A stretch of DNA of 64,000 nt. Origin: Oscillospiraceae bacterium. Its GTDB lineage: Bacteria > Bacillota > Clostridia > Oscillospirales > Oscillospiraceae. The stretch covers positions 79,165-143,164 of the forward strand of contig JAEDDG010000002.1 in assembly GCA_016293865.1 (NCBI GenBank), given 5' to 3'. This document shows, one piece after another, positions 42,770 through 51,397 of this stretch (its first letter is position 1; each line of letters begins with the position of its first letter). Below the pieces are notes generated by a model. The model ran no database searches and was not told the DNA's origin. It saw nothing but the letters and a program-made list of their open reading frames with translations. The position numbers and the translations under genes were made by a program.

Positions 42770-43657
42770 ATGAAAAAGCCTGTGTTTACCGGTTCCGGCA
42801 CGGCGCTTGTTACTCCCTTCCGGAACGGTATAATCAACTACAAAAGACTGTCTGAATACATAGATTTTCAATACGACTCAGGTACTTCAGCAATCATCAT
42901 TTGTGGTACAACAGGCGAATGCGCAGCGCTATCCGCTGCGGAACACGACGCATTAATTGAATTTGCAACAGAGTACAACGCCGGCAGGATGAAAGTCATT
43001 GCCGGCGTTGGCGGCAACAATACCGCTTTATGCCTTGCACACGCAGAAAACGCCCTGAAATGCGGAGCCGACGGTCTTCTGATGGTCACGCCCTACTACA
43101 ACAAAACCAACCAGTCCGGGCTGATCCGCCATTTCCTGACTGTGGCGGACGCCATTGAGCTGCCTTTGATCCTTTACAATGTTCCGTCGCGTACTGGAAT
43201 GACCATCAGGCCGGAAACCTATGCCGTGCTTGCGGAGCATCCGAACATAAACGGCGTGAAGGAAGCCTCCGGCGATTTTACGCTGATTTCCAATCTTCTC
43301 TGCACCTGCGGCGAGCTGTGGGTCTGGAGCGGGAATGACGACAACACACTGCCCATGATGGCGCTCGGCGCTGCCGGTGTGATCAGCGTTGCGTCAAACC
43401 TTGTTCCCGGTGCTGTCGCTGAACTGTGCCATCTCTGCCTCAGCGGTGATTTTGGCGCCGCACAGCTTCTGAACAGGCAGTACTTCCCTCTGTTCCGCGC
43501 GCTGTTTGTGGATGTAAACCCGATTCCGGTCAAAGCAGCCATGGAAATGGCCGGGATGGATCCCGGCGCAGCGCGGCTGCCGCTCGGCCGGCTCAGCCAG
43601 AGTGATTATCTGCACCTGACCGAAGTCATGCAGAAATACGGTTTAATGAAAAAATAG
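42770..43657 (+). CDS. dapA: 4-hydroxy-tetrahydrodipicolinate synthase
   Basis: DapA condenses pyruvate with aspartate semialdehyde on the way to diaminopimelate and lysine. Diaminopimelate feeds the wall, and dipicolinate of the spore core derives from the same intermediate. The 295-residue protein has TGSGTALVTPF-type start, GTTGE, YYNKTNQSGL, the YNVPSRTG Tyr block and the Schiff-base Lys in NGVKEASGD (about K164). AGGAGG precedes the ATG. It forms a two-gene operon with asd, closed by a perfect hairpin. Confidence 0.97.
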   Translation: MKKPVFTGSGTALVTPFRNGIINYKRLSEYIDFQYDSGTSAIIICGTTGECAALSAAEHDALIEFATEYNAGRMKVIAGVGGNNTALCLAHAENALKCGADGLLMVTPYYNKTNQSGLIRHFLTVADAIELPLILYNVPSRTGMTIRPETYAVLAEHPNINGVKEASGDFTLISNLLCTCGELWVWSGNDDNTLPMMALGAAGVISVASNLVPGAVAELCHLCLSGDFGAAQLLNRQYFPLFRALFVDVNPIPVKAAMEMAGMDPGAARLPLGRLSQSDYLHLTEVMQKYGLMKK

Positions 43658-43658
43658 A

Positions 43659-43697
43659 AAACACGGTGAAAGCATTTGCTTTCACCGTGTTTTTTAA
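43659..43697. terminator. terminator between dapA and the EF-G-like gene
   Basis: A perfect 16-bp stem (43659-43674 with 43677-43692) is followed by a T run on the plus strand. Two convergent genes meet here. Confidence 0.93.
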
Positions 43698-43713
43698 CTA
43701 ATCGACGTAAGAA

Positions 43714-45747
43714 TTATTCCTCTTCCTGCAGAGCCTTTGCTTCTTCAATAATCTTCTGCTGGACAATGGCGGGTGCCTCGTCATAGCGGACAAACTTGAA
43801 GGTGAAGGAACCGCGGCCCTGGGTCATGGAGCGCAGATCGATGGCGTAGGAACCCATCTCACCCATGGGAACTTCAGCTTCAACAACCTGATTGCCGTCC
43901 GCGTCAACACTCATGCCCATGGGGCTGCCGCGGCGCTTGGACAGGTCAGACATGATATCGCCCATGTTGCTGTCCGGGATGGTTACGGTCAAAAGGCCGA
44001 TCGGCTCCAGGATGACCGGGCTTGCATTGGGCAGGCCTTCCTTGTAAGCCAGGGAAGCTGCAGTTTTGAACGCCATTTCGGAGGAGTCTACCGGGTGATA
44101 GGAACCATCGTACAGCGTTGCCTTCAGATAAACAACCGGATAGCCGGCGAGAACGCCCTTGCTGACGCAGTCGCGCAGGCCCTTTTCAACGGCCGGGAAG
44201 AAGTTCTTCGGCACGCTGCCGCCGAACACGTTCTCAGCAAAGATCATCTCTTCGCTCTCATCCTGCGGACCGAATTCAATCCACACATCGCCGAACTGAC
44301 CGTGGCCGCCGGACTGCTTCTTGTGACGGCCGTGGGCCTTGTAGGTCTTGCGGATCTTCTCACGGTACGGCACGCGGGCAGGCGTCAGTTCAACTTCCAC
44401 GCCGAACTTGTTTTTCAGCTTGGAGCACAGCACATCCAGATGAATGTCGCCTGCGCCGGAGATCACCATCTGCTTGGTTTCTGCATTATTCTCAATGGAG
44501 AAGGTCGGATCTTCTTCAGCCAGTCTCTTCAGGCCGGCAGCGACTTTGTCTTCCTGCCCCTTGACCTTGGGAGAAATCGCCATGGAATAGCACGGCGGCG
44601 CAAATTCAATACCGGCAGCCGCGGACACATCCTTGGCATCGCACAGGGTATCGCCGGTCTGTGTGGCTGCAAGCTTTGCTACGGCGCCGATGTCGCCGCA
44701 GGCCAGCTCGCTGACTTCGATGTTTTTCTTGCCCTGCATGTTATAGATCTTGCCGATTTTCTCATTGGCGCCGGTGCGTGCGTTGACAAGCACAGAATCC
44801 GCCTTGACGGTGCCGGAGATCACTTTAAACAGAGAGAACTTGCCGAACTGGTCGGAAATGGTCTTGTACACAATGGCCTTCGCTGCGCCGTCGCCCTTCA
44901 GAAGTTCGCCGTCTTCCATGGGTGCCGGGAACAGATCAACGATGGCATCCATCAGCACGGTGGTGCCGATGCCGGTCATCGCGCTGCCGCAGTAAACCGG
45001 GCAGATATCGCCGGAAGCGATGCCGCCGCCCAGAGCGCCGCGGATCTCTTCAGGAGCGAGCTCCATCGTATCCAGGAACTTCTCCATCAGTGCTTCATCA
45101 GTCATGGACACGCTGTCACACAGGTCGGTAAACAGCTCGTCGATGCGATCCTGCATGTCGGCGGGAATCGCGACTTCAGTTCTCTTGCCGCCGTTGACCT
45201 CATACGCCTTTTTCGTGATGATGTCCACGATGCCGGTGTATTTGTCGCCGGTCTTGATGGGCGCAACCAGCGGGCAGACAGATGCGCCGAATTTTTCACG
45301 CAGCTGGTCAAACGTGCGGTCAAAATCAGCGTGATCCTCGTCAATTTTGGAGATATAGAAAGCGCGGGGCTTATTGGCCTTCGTCAGATATTTCCAGGAC
45401 TTTTCAGCACCAACGTTCAGGCCGTCCTTTGCAGAAACGACAATCACACCAGTATCTGCAACACGAAGCGCCTCAACGACTTCGCCTGCAAAGTCGAAGA
45501 AACCCGGCGTGTCGATGATATTGATCTTTTTCTTGCCGTACTCGGCAAACATGGTTGCCGCAGAAATGGAAATCTTGCGTCTGATTTCCTCTGCGTCAAA
45601 GTCTCCGACAGTGTTTCCGTCAGTGACCTTGCCAAGACGATCGATTGCGCCGGCGGTATAGAGCATGCTTTCAGCAAGACTGGTCTTGCCGTTGCTGCCA
45701 TGTCCGAGCAATGCGATATTACGGATATTTTCGGTGGCGTAGCTCAT
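43714..45747 (-). CDS. elongation factor G-like translational GTPase (EF-G paralogue)
   Basis: EF-G-like proteins of this class are paralogues of the translocase FusA, often unable to replace it, with suggested roles in translation under stress or ribosome recycling. The 677-residue protein has all EF-G domains. The GTPase motifs deviate: G1 is GHGSNGKTS (not GHVDHGKT), G3 is DTPGF, and G4 reads SKID instead of NKxD. Domain IV is present (KQSGGHGQFGDVWIE). The canonical fusA is not in the window. A promoter with a good -10 precedes it. The SKID change may alter guanine affinity. Confidence 0.9.
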   Translation of the reverse strand: MSYATENIRNIALLGHGSNGKTSLAESMLYTAGAIDRLGKVTDGNTVGDFDAEEIRRKISISAATMFAEYGKKKINIIDTPGFFDFAGEVVEALRVADTGVIVVSAKDGLNVGAEKSWKYLTKANKPRAFYISKIDEDHADFDRTFDQLREKFGASVCPLVAPIKTGDKYTGIVDIITKKAYEVNGGKRTEVAIPADMQDRIDELFTDLCDSVSMTDEALMEKFLDTMELAPEEIRGALGGGIASGDICPVYCGSAMTGIGTTVLMDAIVDLFPAPMEDGELLKGDGAAKAIVYKTISDQFGKFSLFKVISGTVKADSVLVNARTGANEKIGKIYNMQGKKNIEVSELACGDIGAVAKLAATQTGDTLCDAKDVSAAAGIEFAPPCYSMAISPKVKGQEDKVAAGLKRLAEEDPTFSIENNAETKQMVISGAGDIHLDVLCSKLKNKFGVEVELTPARVPYREKIRKTYKAHGRHKKQSGGHGQFGDVWIEFGPQDESEEMIFAENVFGGSVPKNFFPAVEKGLRDCVSKGVLAGYPVVYLKATLYDGSYHPVDSSEMAFKTAASLAYKEGLPNASPVILEPIGLLTVTIPDSNMGDIMSDLSKRRGSPMGMSVDADGNQVVEAEVPMGEMGSYAIDLRSMTQGRGSFTFKFVRYDEAPAIVQQKIIEEAKALQEEE

Positions 45748-45788
45748 AATAAAAGTCCTTTCCTTGTTAAGTTAAACTTCCGTGTGGA

Positions 45789-45817
45789 ATTATACACTAT
45801 CACTGTGCAAAATACAA
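45789..45817 (-). promoter_or_regulatory. predicted promoter of the EF-G-like gene
   Basis: TTGTAT and TATAAT are separated by 17 bases on the minus strand, about 40 bases before the ATG. Confidence 0.55.
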
Positions 45818-45849
45818 CTAAATTTTCCAGCCGCTCCTGCTTTTTTTGT

Positions 45850-48372
45850 TCATTTGCTCCCGGCAATCCGTTTGACAAGGAACATAAGCGGGAGATGGAT
45901 GGCCATCATATAGAAAAGTACATTGATTGCCGAGGCAGAAATGTACGCGCCGAGCCAGCAGAGGGCAAATACAATCAGCATTCCGATATATGCGCCGGTT
46001 ACGGAAACAACCGAGGCAAGCAGCGTCAGCGTGTGCAGCTGCCGGCCGCGCCGGATCAGATCCGCAAACGGGCCGAGTCCCTCACGGAAAATAACCGCAG
46101 CGGCGTCATAATGGTCAGCATCGCTGTCATCCGACAATCTGTAGCAGTCCTTGGAAGGTATGTATTCAATGTCACTGACTGACACTTTGAACTTCTGCCG
46201 GAGCATGGCCGGCGTGACATTGAAGTCCTTCACCGCGAAAATCATCGGCGAACGCGTCCGGATCAGCGCAATCAGCGCGTTCTGTACGGAGTTCGCAGGC
46301 GTATAATTCACGGCGAAAAGCGCCGCAAGTTCGCCGCCGATTGCAGCAAAAAGTGTATTTTTGGTGTTCACGCCGCCGGGAATCCGCACGCTCATCAGGT
46401 TCATAAAGCCCGCCGTTCCCACAAGGACCTGCTCGCCGCGGACAACTGCCCCGATGCCGCCCTCATAGCAGGCAAAATCCTCAACGCGCGTAAGTGCCAG
46501 ACCCATACCGCGCATAAACTCAGAAAACACCTTCGAAAGTCCGGATCCGGACGCCACCACAAGACTGGACGCATAGGCAATGGCCTTGTTTTCCGCCACG
46601 CCTTCCATCACACGGTAACTCTGAAGAGTCACCGTTCCGATGGGAAATACATCGTCATCAGTAATGATCGCGCCGTCGGCATCATGGATTTCGCTGGCGC
46701 CGCCCCAGCCGGCAACAACGCCGCCTGTGTTTTTTGTCTTCCTCGCCACGGTTTCAAATGGAAGCGGGAACGCCGTAAAGGCCGTAAAGGAAGCGGACAC
46801 CGCAAGCAGTGCAGAAAGCGCATACAGGAAGCCGGAAAAGCCACGGCCGCCGATCGCTGTAACTGCGGCAAAAATCAGCGCGGCAATCATCAGTAGCGGC
46901 GCAGCCACGCCGTAAATCCGCTCGCAGATATCTGCCTGCGTAATCTGCCGGTAAAAACCGCCGGTTTTCCCCGTGACCTTTTTCAGCACAGACCGGTCCT
47001 CAATGGTTCCGGAATCACGGATGATCCCATATTTCACAGCCTTTGACGATGCGGCTGAAAGTGAGTTTGCCATCGCCGTGCGGTAAAGCCGCTTGCCGCG
47101 CATGGCATAACACAGGGAAAAGGCCGGCACGATGCACATGGGGATTCCAAAGCTGCCGTCACCGTTCACAATCAGCACAATTGCGCATGCAACAGCGGCT
47201 ATGGACGATACCGCCGCCAGCGTTTCACAGCCTGGTACGCCGCGGAACAGGTCGCTGACGCCGTCAATCAGCACATCAACGGCCAGTGCCATTACAAGAA
47301 GAAGCAGTACAGCCATAATGCCTGTGAGAAGCACAAACTCTGACCCGATTCCAAACGGAAACGCGCCTTTCTTCTCATAGAAAACCGTAAACAGAAGCAT
47401 AACAAGCGTAATGAAAAACCCGGCCGCCGTCCGGATGGACAGCATCCGGACGCCTGTGGCAAACCGCCGCGCTTCGTGCAGGAGATCCGGTTCCTCCTCC
47501 GGCTCCTCCCACTCCTCCGGAAGTTCACCGTCCGGACCGCTGTCGTCGTCCCCTTCAGCATCTTCCGTATAGCGCGCACGGCCGAACAGACGCGCCAGTA
47601 TTCCCGATCCGCGGAACCCCCGCGGCTGTGCGTCTTTTCCGCCGCCGTCCGTTTCAGGCGCAAAGGCGCCGGGAACAGTGCCGTCATACGGCGCTTCATC
47701 CTCAGTCTTTTCCCGGACAGAGGGCTGGCTCCAGTGCGGCCGCCCTGCACGCCGTTCAAAGCTGGATATCCAGTCTTCTTCCCTTTCAGCAGCGCCGTGT
47801 TCATCTGCTTCGCGCCCGGCTCCAGCAGCGTTGGAAAGCTGCCCCCGCTCATCGCTGTTCACACCGGTCGCAGCTGCGCTGAAATGGCCGCTTTCTACGT
47901 CCGCTGCCCGCTTCTGCGGCTTAACAGCCTCTGCAGCAGCGCGGCCGCTCTTTGCGTGCGTTCCTGTCCCGTCCACCGGGGAGAAATGCCGCGGCGTTCC
48001 GGGATGCGCATACATAAACCTTTCAAAAAAGGCCGCATCTTCATCGGAGATTTCCCTGCTGACTGCACGTCGGCCGGAATTCTGTCCGCCGGGCTGTTCC
48101 TGCACTGCGTCATCGCCGCTGTGGCGGTTTACAAGGCGCACAAGCGTGTCAAATTCATCATCCTCTGAATCCTGTGCAGACGACAATTCGGCCGAAAGGT
48201 GACGGCCGGTTGTTTCAAAAACAATCTGTTCCGTCTTTTTATTCAGTTCATTTCTGGGCGTTTTTTTGTCCCCGTCAATGTAGGCAGTGCCCTTGAATTC
48301 CGCAAGAATCGACTCCAGGGAAAATTCGCTCTTCCCTTTCTCATGCTCGTTTCTGTCAAATTCATTGGACAT
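45850..48372 (-). CDS. P-type-ATPase-like membrane protein with degenerate catalytic motifs
   Basis: I know no named family for this. The 840-residue protein has a 300-residue acidic, low-complexity N-terminus opening with a short helix (EFSLESILAEFK, 16-27). About six membrane segments follow, and a cytoplasmic part looks like a heavy-metal P-type ATPase whose catalytic sites are lost. In the position of DKTGTLT it has DADGAIIT (564-571): the Asp remains but the Lys and Thr residues are gone. The TGD site is replaced by AVKDFN (713-718) and GDGxND is absent, while the surrounding spacing and the closing DAAAVIFREGLGPFADLIRRGR segment keep the ATPase pattern. GGCGGTGAG precedes the ATG at 48372. 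It follows rlmB by 31 bases. It is probably a pseudoenzyme with a scaffold or sensing role. Confidence 0.7.
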   Translation of the reverse strand: MSNEFDRNEHEKGKSEFSLESILAEFKGTAYIDGDKKTPRNELNKKTEQIVFETTGRHLSAELSSAQDSEDDEFDTLVRLVNRHSGDDAVQEQPGGQNSGRRAVSREISDEDAAFFERFMYAHPGTPRHFSPVDGTGTHAKSGRAAAEAVKPQKRAADVESGHFSAAATGVNSDERGQLSNAAGAGREADEHGAAEREEDWISSFERRAGRPHWSQPSVREKTEDEAPYDGTVPGAFAPETDGGGKDAQPRGFRGSGILARLFGRARYTEDAEGDDDSGPDGELPEEWEEPEEEPDLLHEARRFATGVRMLSIRTAAGFFITLVMLLFTVFYEKKGAFPFGIGSEFVLLTGIMAVLLLLVMALAVDVLIDGVSDLFRGVPGCETLAAVSSIAAVACAIVLIVNGDGSFGIPMCIVPAFSLCYAMRGKRLYRTAMANSLSAASSKAVKYGIIRDSGTIEDRSVLKKVTGKTGGFYRQITQADICERIYGVAAPLLMIAALIFAAVTAIGGRGFSGFLYALSALLAVSASFTAFTAFPLPFETVARKTKNTGGVVAGWGGASEIHDADGAIITDDDVFPIGTVTLQSYRVMEGVAENKAIAYASSLVVASGSGLSKVFSEFMRGMGLALTRVEDFACYEGGIGAVVRGEQVLVGTAGFMNLMSVRIPGGVNTKNTLFAAIGGELAALFAVNYTPANSVQNALIALIRTRSPMIFAVKDFNVTPAMLRQKFKVSVSDIEYIPSKDCYRLSDDSDADHYDAAAVIFREGLGPFADLIRRGRQLHTLTLLASVVSVTGAYIGMLIVFALCWLGAYISASAINVLFYMMAIHLPLMFLVKRIAGSK

Positions 48373-48403
48373 TGTCTCACCGCCTTCCGAACACGGCCGC
48401 GTA

Positions 48404-49237
48404 TCAGTGCGACGTGCGCTGCCGTACAGCTTCGTATATGACCACTGCAGCAGATGCCGATGCATTCAGCGAAGAAATTTTGCCGCGCATCGGTATGCTG
48501 ACAAGAAAATCGCAGCTCTCCTGCACAAGCCTTGACATGCCGTCGCCCTCCGAGCCGATGACAATTGCCGCCGGGCCCGTAAAATCCGTCTGCCACAGAT
48601 CTGAGCTTCCGCCGGCAGCCGTTCCGTAAATCCAGAGACCTCTCTCCTTCAGCTCTTTCAGCGCCGCTGTAATATTTGCAACGCGCGCCACAGCCATATG
48701 CTCCACAGCGCCGGCAGACGTTTTGGCCACAATTGCCGTGACCCCGGCACTGCGGCGTTTCGGAATGATGACGCCATGTGCGCCGGCAGTCTCCGCCGTC
48801 CGGATGATCGCGCCCAGATTGTGAGGATCAGAAATCTCGTCGCAGACAATCACCAGCGGCGCCTCTCCGCGCTCTTCGGCAACAGCAAGGATTTCATCAA
48901 TCGTCGCGTATTCCTTTGCTGTTTCAATGGCAATCACACCCTGATGCGCGCCGGTTACGCTCATCATATCCAGCTTGCGCCGGTCGGTTTCCACCACAAC
49001 AGCGCCGGCCGCCCGGGCACTCGATGCAATAAACGCCAGCGCAGAGTCTGTCTCTCCCCTGGCAATATAAACCTTGTCCAGCCGGCGGCCTGCACGCAGC
49101 GCTTCCGTCACTGCATTGCGCCCTTCGATTTTGCCGTCATCAACGGCATCCCGGCTCTGACTGCCGCCGTCTGCCTGATGATAGGGATCCATATGCCGCT
49201 GGATTGGTGCACGAAAATGCCGATCGTTATTTTTCAT
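48404..49237 (-). CDS. rlmB: 23S rRNA 2'-O-methyltransferase, RlmB/TrmH (SpoU) family
   Basis: RlmB-type SpoU enzymes methylate the ribose of a 23S rRNA guanosine (G2251 in E. coli) using a knotted SAM site. The 277-residue protein has the L30e-like substrate-binding domain (IEGRNAVTEALRAGR start) and the SPOUT domain with DEISDPHNLGAIIRTAE, AIVIGSEGDGMSRL and IPMRGKISSLNASASAAVVIYE. The N-terminal 38 residues are an extra polar stretch. The exact rRNA target is inferred from family only. It lies directly upstream of the P-type-ATPase-like gene. Confidence 0.92.
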   Translation of the reverse strand: MKNNDRHFRAPIQRHMDPYHQADGGSQSRDAVDDGKIEGRNAVTEALRAGRRLDKVYIARGETDSALAFIASSARAAGAVVVETDRRKLDMMSVTGAHQGVIAIETAKEYATIDEILAVAEERGEAPLVIVCDEISDPHNLGAIIRTAETAGAHGVIIPKRRSAGVTAIVAKTSAGAVEHMAVARVANITAALKELKERGLWIYGTAAGGSSDLWQTDFTGPAAIVIGSEGDGMSRLVQESCDFLVSIPMRGKISSLNASASAAVVIYEAVRQRTSH

Positions 49238-49325
49238 AGCCGCTCCAAATTCGTCAAATTCTTTTGAAATATAATAATATCATATTTACAGCTGATTGTA
49301 CAATAAATAATTTACAATATGGAAA

Positions 49326-49354
49326 TAGACATTTCTGTTAACTTGCAGTACAAT
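49326..49354 (+). promoter_or_regulatory. promoter of the rhomboid-like gene
   Basis: TAGACA and TACAAT are separated by 17 bases, 31 bases before the TTG start. On the other strand, TTGTAC and TATTAT about 18 bases apart may serve rlmB. Confidence 0.65.
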
Positions 49355-49384
49355 ATTGCCACAATACCAGCGGAGGTAAGTATT

Positions 49385-50242
49385 TTGAAAGCATTGAATC
49401 GGGCTATTGACAAATTCTGTTACAGGCATCCGCGTTTTGGCCTTCCAAATCTGATGCTGTACATCGTCATCGGCAACGTGGCCATGTATCTGCTGAATAT
49501 GATGGATACCACGCACACCCTGACAGCGTTTTTAATGTTTGACCCGCAGCTGATCCTGCGCGGTCAGGTCTGGCGTCTGATTACATTCCTGTTCATGCCC
49601 TCGTCCGGCAACGTTTTCTTTTTTGCAATTTCACTGTATTTTTACTATTTCATCGGCCGCGCCCTGGAACAGCAATGGGGCAGCGCCAAATTCTCCTGCT
49701 ATTATCTGTTCACCACACTGCTGACCATTATTTTTGGCTTTGTTGTCTGGCTTTGCGGATCGCCGGTATTCCTCAGCGCAACGTATATGAATCTTTCCAT
49801 GTTCTTCGCGTTTGCGATTCTCTATCCGGACGCACGTGTCCTGCTTTTTTTCTTCATTCCCATCAAAATGAAGATTCTCGGACTGATCAACCTGGCATTC
49901 TATGTGTTTGAAATCATAACCACACCTTTTCCTGCAAATCTGCTTCCGGCCATTGCGATTGTCAGCTGCGCAATTTTCTGCTGGTCTGACCTGTCATACT
50001 ACCTCAGCCGCAACCGGCAGATGTACAGCCGGCAGACTTCCGCGCAGACGCTGAACTTCAAGAAAGAGGCGCAGAAGGCCAGAAAAGATCAATCTCAGCG
50101 CGGCTACCGTCACAAATGCGAGGTGTGCGGCAGAACAGATACAGAGTATCCGCAGCTTGAATTCAGATACTGTTCGCGCTGCGCCGGCTATCACTGCTTC
50201 TGCCAGGATCACATCAACTGTCATGAACATTTCACGCAATAG
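49385..50242 (+). CDS. rhomboid-like membrane protein with C-terminal Cys/His cluster
   Basis: The 285-residue product has six hydrophobic segments with rhomboid features: the loop-1 GQVWRLITFLFMP motif (about 61-73) and the GRALEQQWGSAKF block. The serine-protease GxSG site that should follow is replaced by LSATYMNLSMFF, so it probably cannot cleave. The soluble C-terminus (about 210-285) is basic and then holds a likely zinc cluster: CEVC, CSRC, and a His/Cys-rich end (HCFCQDHINCHEH). A TTG start at 49385 is chosen because GGAGG lies eight bases upstream; the longer frame from 49319 has no SD. It is monocistronic. It may bind membrane proteins or nucleic acid; function unknown. Confidence 0.72.
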   Translation: MKALNRAIDKFCYRHPRFGLPNLMLYIVIGNVAMYLLNMMDTTHTLTAFLMFDPQLILRGQVWRLITFLFMPSSGNVFFFAISLYFYYFIGRALEQQWGSAKFSCYYLFTTLLTIIFGFVVWLCGSPVFLSATYMNLSMFFAFAILYPDARVLLFFFIPIKMKILGLINLAFYVFEIITTPFPANLLPAIAIVSCAIFCWSDLSYYLSRNRQMYSRQTSAQTLNFKKEAQKARKDQSQRGYRHKCEVCGRTDTEYPQLEFRYCSRCAGYHCFCQDHINCHEHFTQ

Positions 50243-50265
50243 GCATAGAATATCCTGCACACACG

Positions 50266-50298
50266 TCGGGCGCCCTGGAAGGCGCCCGATTTTGTTTT
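50266..50298 (+). terminator. terminator after the rhomboid-like gene
   Basis: TCGGGCGCC and GGCGCCCGA form a perfect 9-bp stem with a 6-nt loop followed by TTTTGTTTT. Confidence 0.9.
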
Positions 50299-50332
50299 CA
50301 TCACACGGCAGAACCGCCGTCTGCGCCATGCG

Positions 50333-51397
50333 TTAAGCGCAAACGATCACGCCGCCCCCGATCACCACATCGCCGTCATAGAATACGGCGGACTGTCCGG
50401 CCGTTGGCGCACGCTGAGGGTCATCGAAAAGCAGCGCCGCTTCCCTGTCTCCTGTAGGCTCCAGCACCGCCGGCGCAGTCTGCTGACTGTAACGGATCTT
50501 GGCCTGTACCCGCAGCGGCCCGGTCAGCCGGTCAAACGGAATGTAATGCGTCTGTGCAACGCGTACAGTCTCTGCAAAAAGCGCGCTGCTGTCGCCCAAA
50601 ACCACCTGGTTTCGCTGCAGGTCCTTCCGCAGCACATAAAGCGGCCGGTCTGCGCTGACGCCCAGGCCGCGGCGCTGGCCTGTGGTGTAATGGATCAGTC
50701 CCCTGTGACGGCCTAAAACTCTGCCGTCTTCAGATACGAAATCACCGGGCGCGCTGTCATACGATGAGAAATCAGAAATAAAACGGGCATAATCTCCGTC
50801 CGGAATAAAGCAGATATCCTGGCTGTCCGATTTTCTGAAATTCAAAAGGCGGTGTTCTTTCGCGATGGCGCGAACCTGCGATTTTTCATATTCTCCCAGT
50901 GGGAAAACAAGCCGCGAAAGCGTCTGCTGCGGGAGATTATACAGCACATAGCTCTGATCCTTTGCCGCAGCCCGCGCTTTCAAAAGCAGCGTGCGGCCTG
51001 TTCCCGGATCTCTCTGCGTGCGCGCATAGTGGCCGGTGGCAATGATGCCGCCTCCGGTTTCGTCGGCATACTGCACGAGATACGGGAATTTAACCGTTCT
51101 GTTGCATTCCACACAGGGATTCGGCGTCTCGCCGCGGATATAACTCCCGGCGAAAAACTGCATCACCCGCTGACGAAAAACATCTGACAGGTCAAGCACC
51201 TCAAAGGGAATCTGCAGTGATTCTGCGACTGCACGTGCATCCGCAATATCCTTCTGCTGCTGCATACCGTCCTCCGTCCGGAATGCGCCGCACATACTGA
51301 ACATCACGCCGCGCGTCTCATAGCCTGCCTGCTGCAGGAGAAAAGCAGATACAGAACTGTCAACGCCGCCGCTCATCGCGATAACCGCACTGTTCAT
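50333..51397 (-). CDS. mnmA: tRNA-specific 2-thiouridylase MnmA
   Basis: MnmA puts sulfur on U34 of Lys, Glu and Gln tRNAs. The 354-residue protein starts with the PP-loop MSGGVDSSV, contains the first catalytic Cys in TPNPCVECN and the second in SQDICFIPDG, and ends with the beta-barrel domain. Its ATG overlaps the tcdA stop by four bases. It is the last gene of a four-gene unit with FHA-FtsW, a PBP and tcdA, two wall genes followed by two tRNA-modification genes. Confidence 0.96.
   Translation of the reverse strand: MNSAVIAMSGGVDSSVSAFLLQQAGYETRGVMFSMCGAFRTEDGMQQQKDIADARAVAESLQIPFEVLDLSDVFRQRVMQFFAGSYIRGETPNPCVECNRTVKFPYLVQYADETGGGIIATGHYARTQRDPGTGRTLLLKARAAAKDQSYVLYNLPQQTLSRLVFPLGEYEKSQVRAIAKEHRLLNFRKSDSQDICFIPDGDYARFISDFSSYDSAPGDFVSEDGRVLGRHRGLIHYTTGQRRGLGVSADRPLYVLRKDLQRNQVVLGDSSALFAETVRVAQTHYIPFDRLTGPLRVQAKIRYSQQTAPAVLEPTGDREAALLFDDPQRAPTAGQSAVFYDGDVVIGGGVIVCA

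Noticed and set aside
44095..46182. Plus-strand open frame of 695 codons
   Set aside because: It runs antisense to the EF-G-like gene, which has full family motifs, and the translated sequence shows no domain. It reflects codon bias of the real gene.
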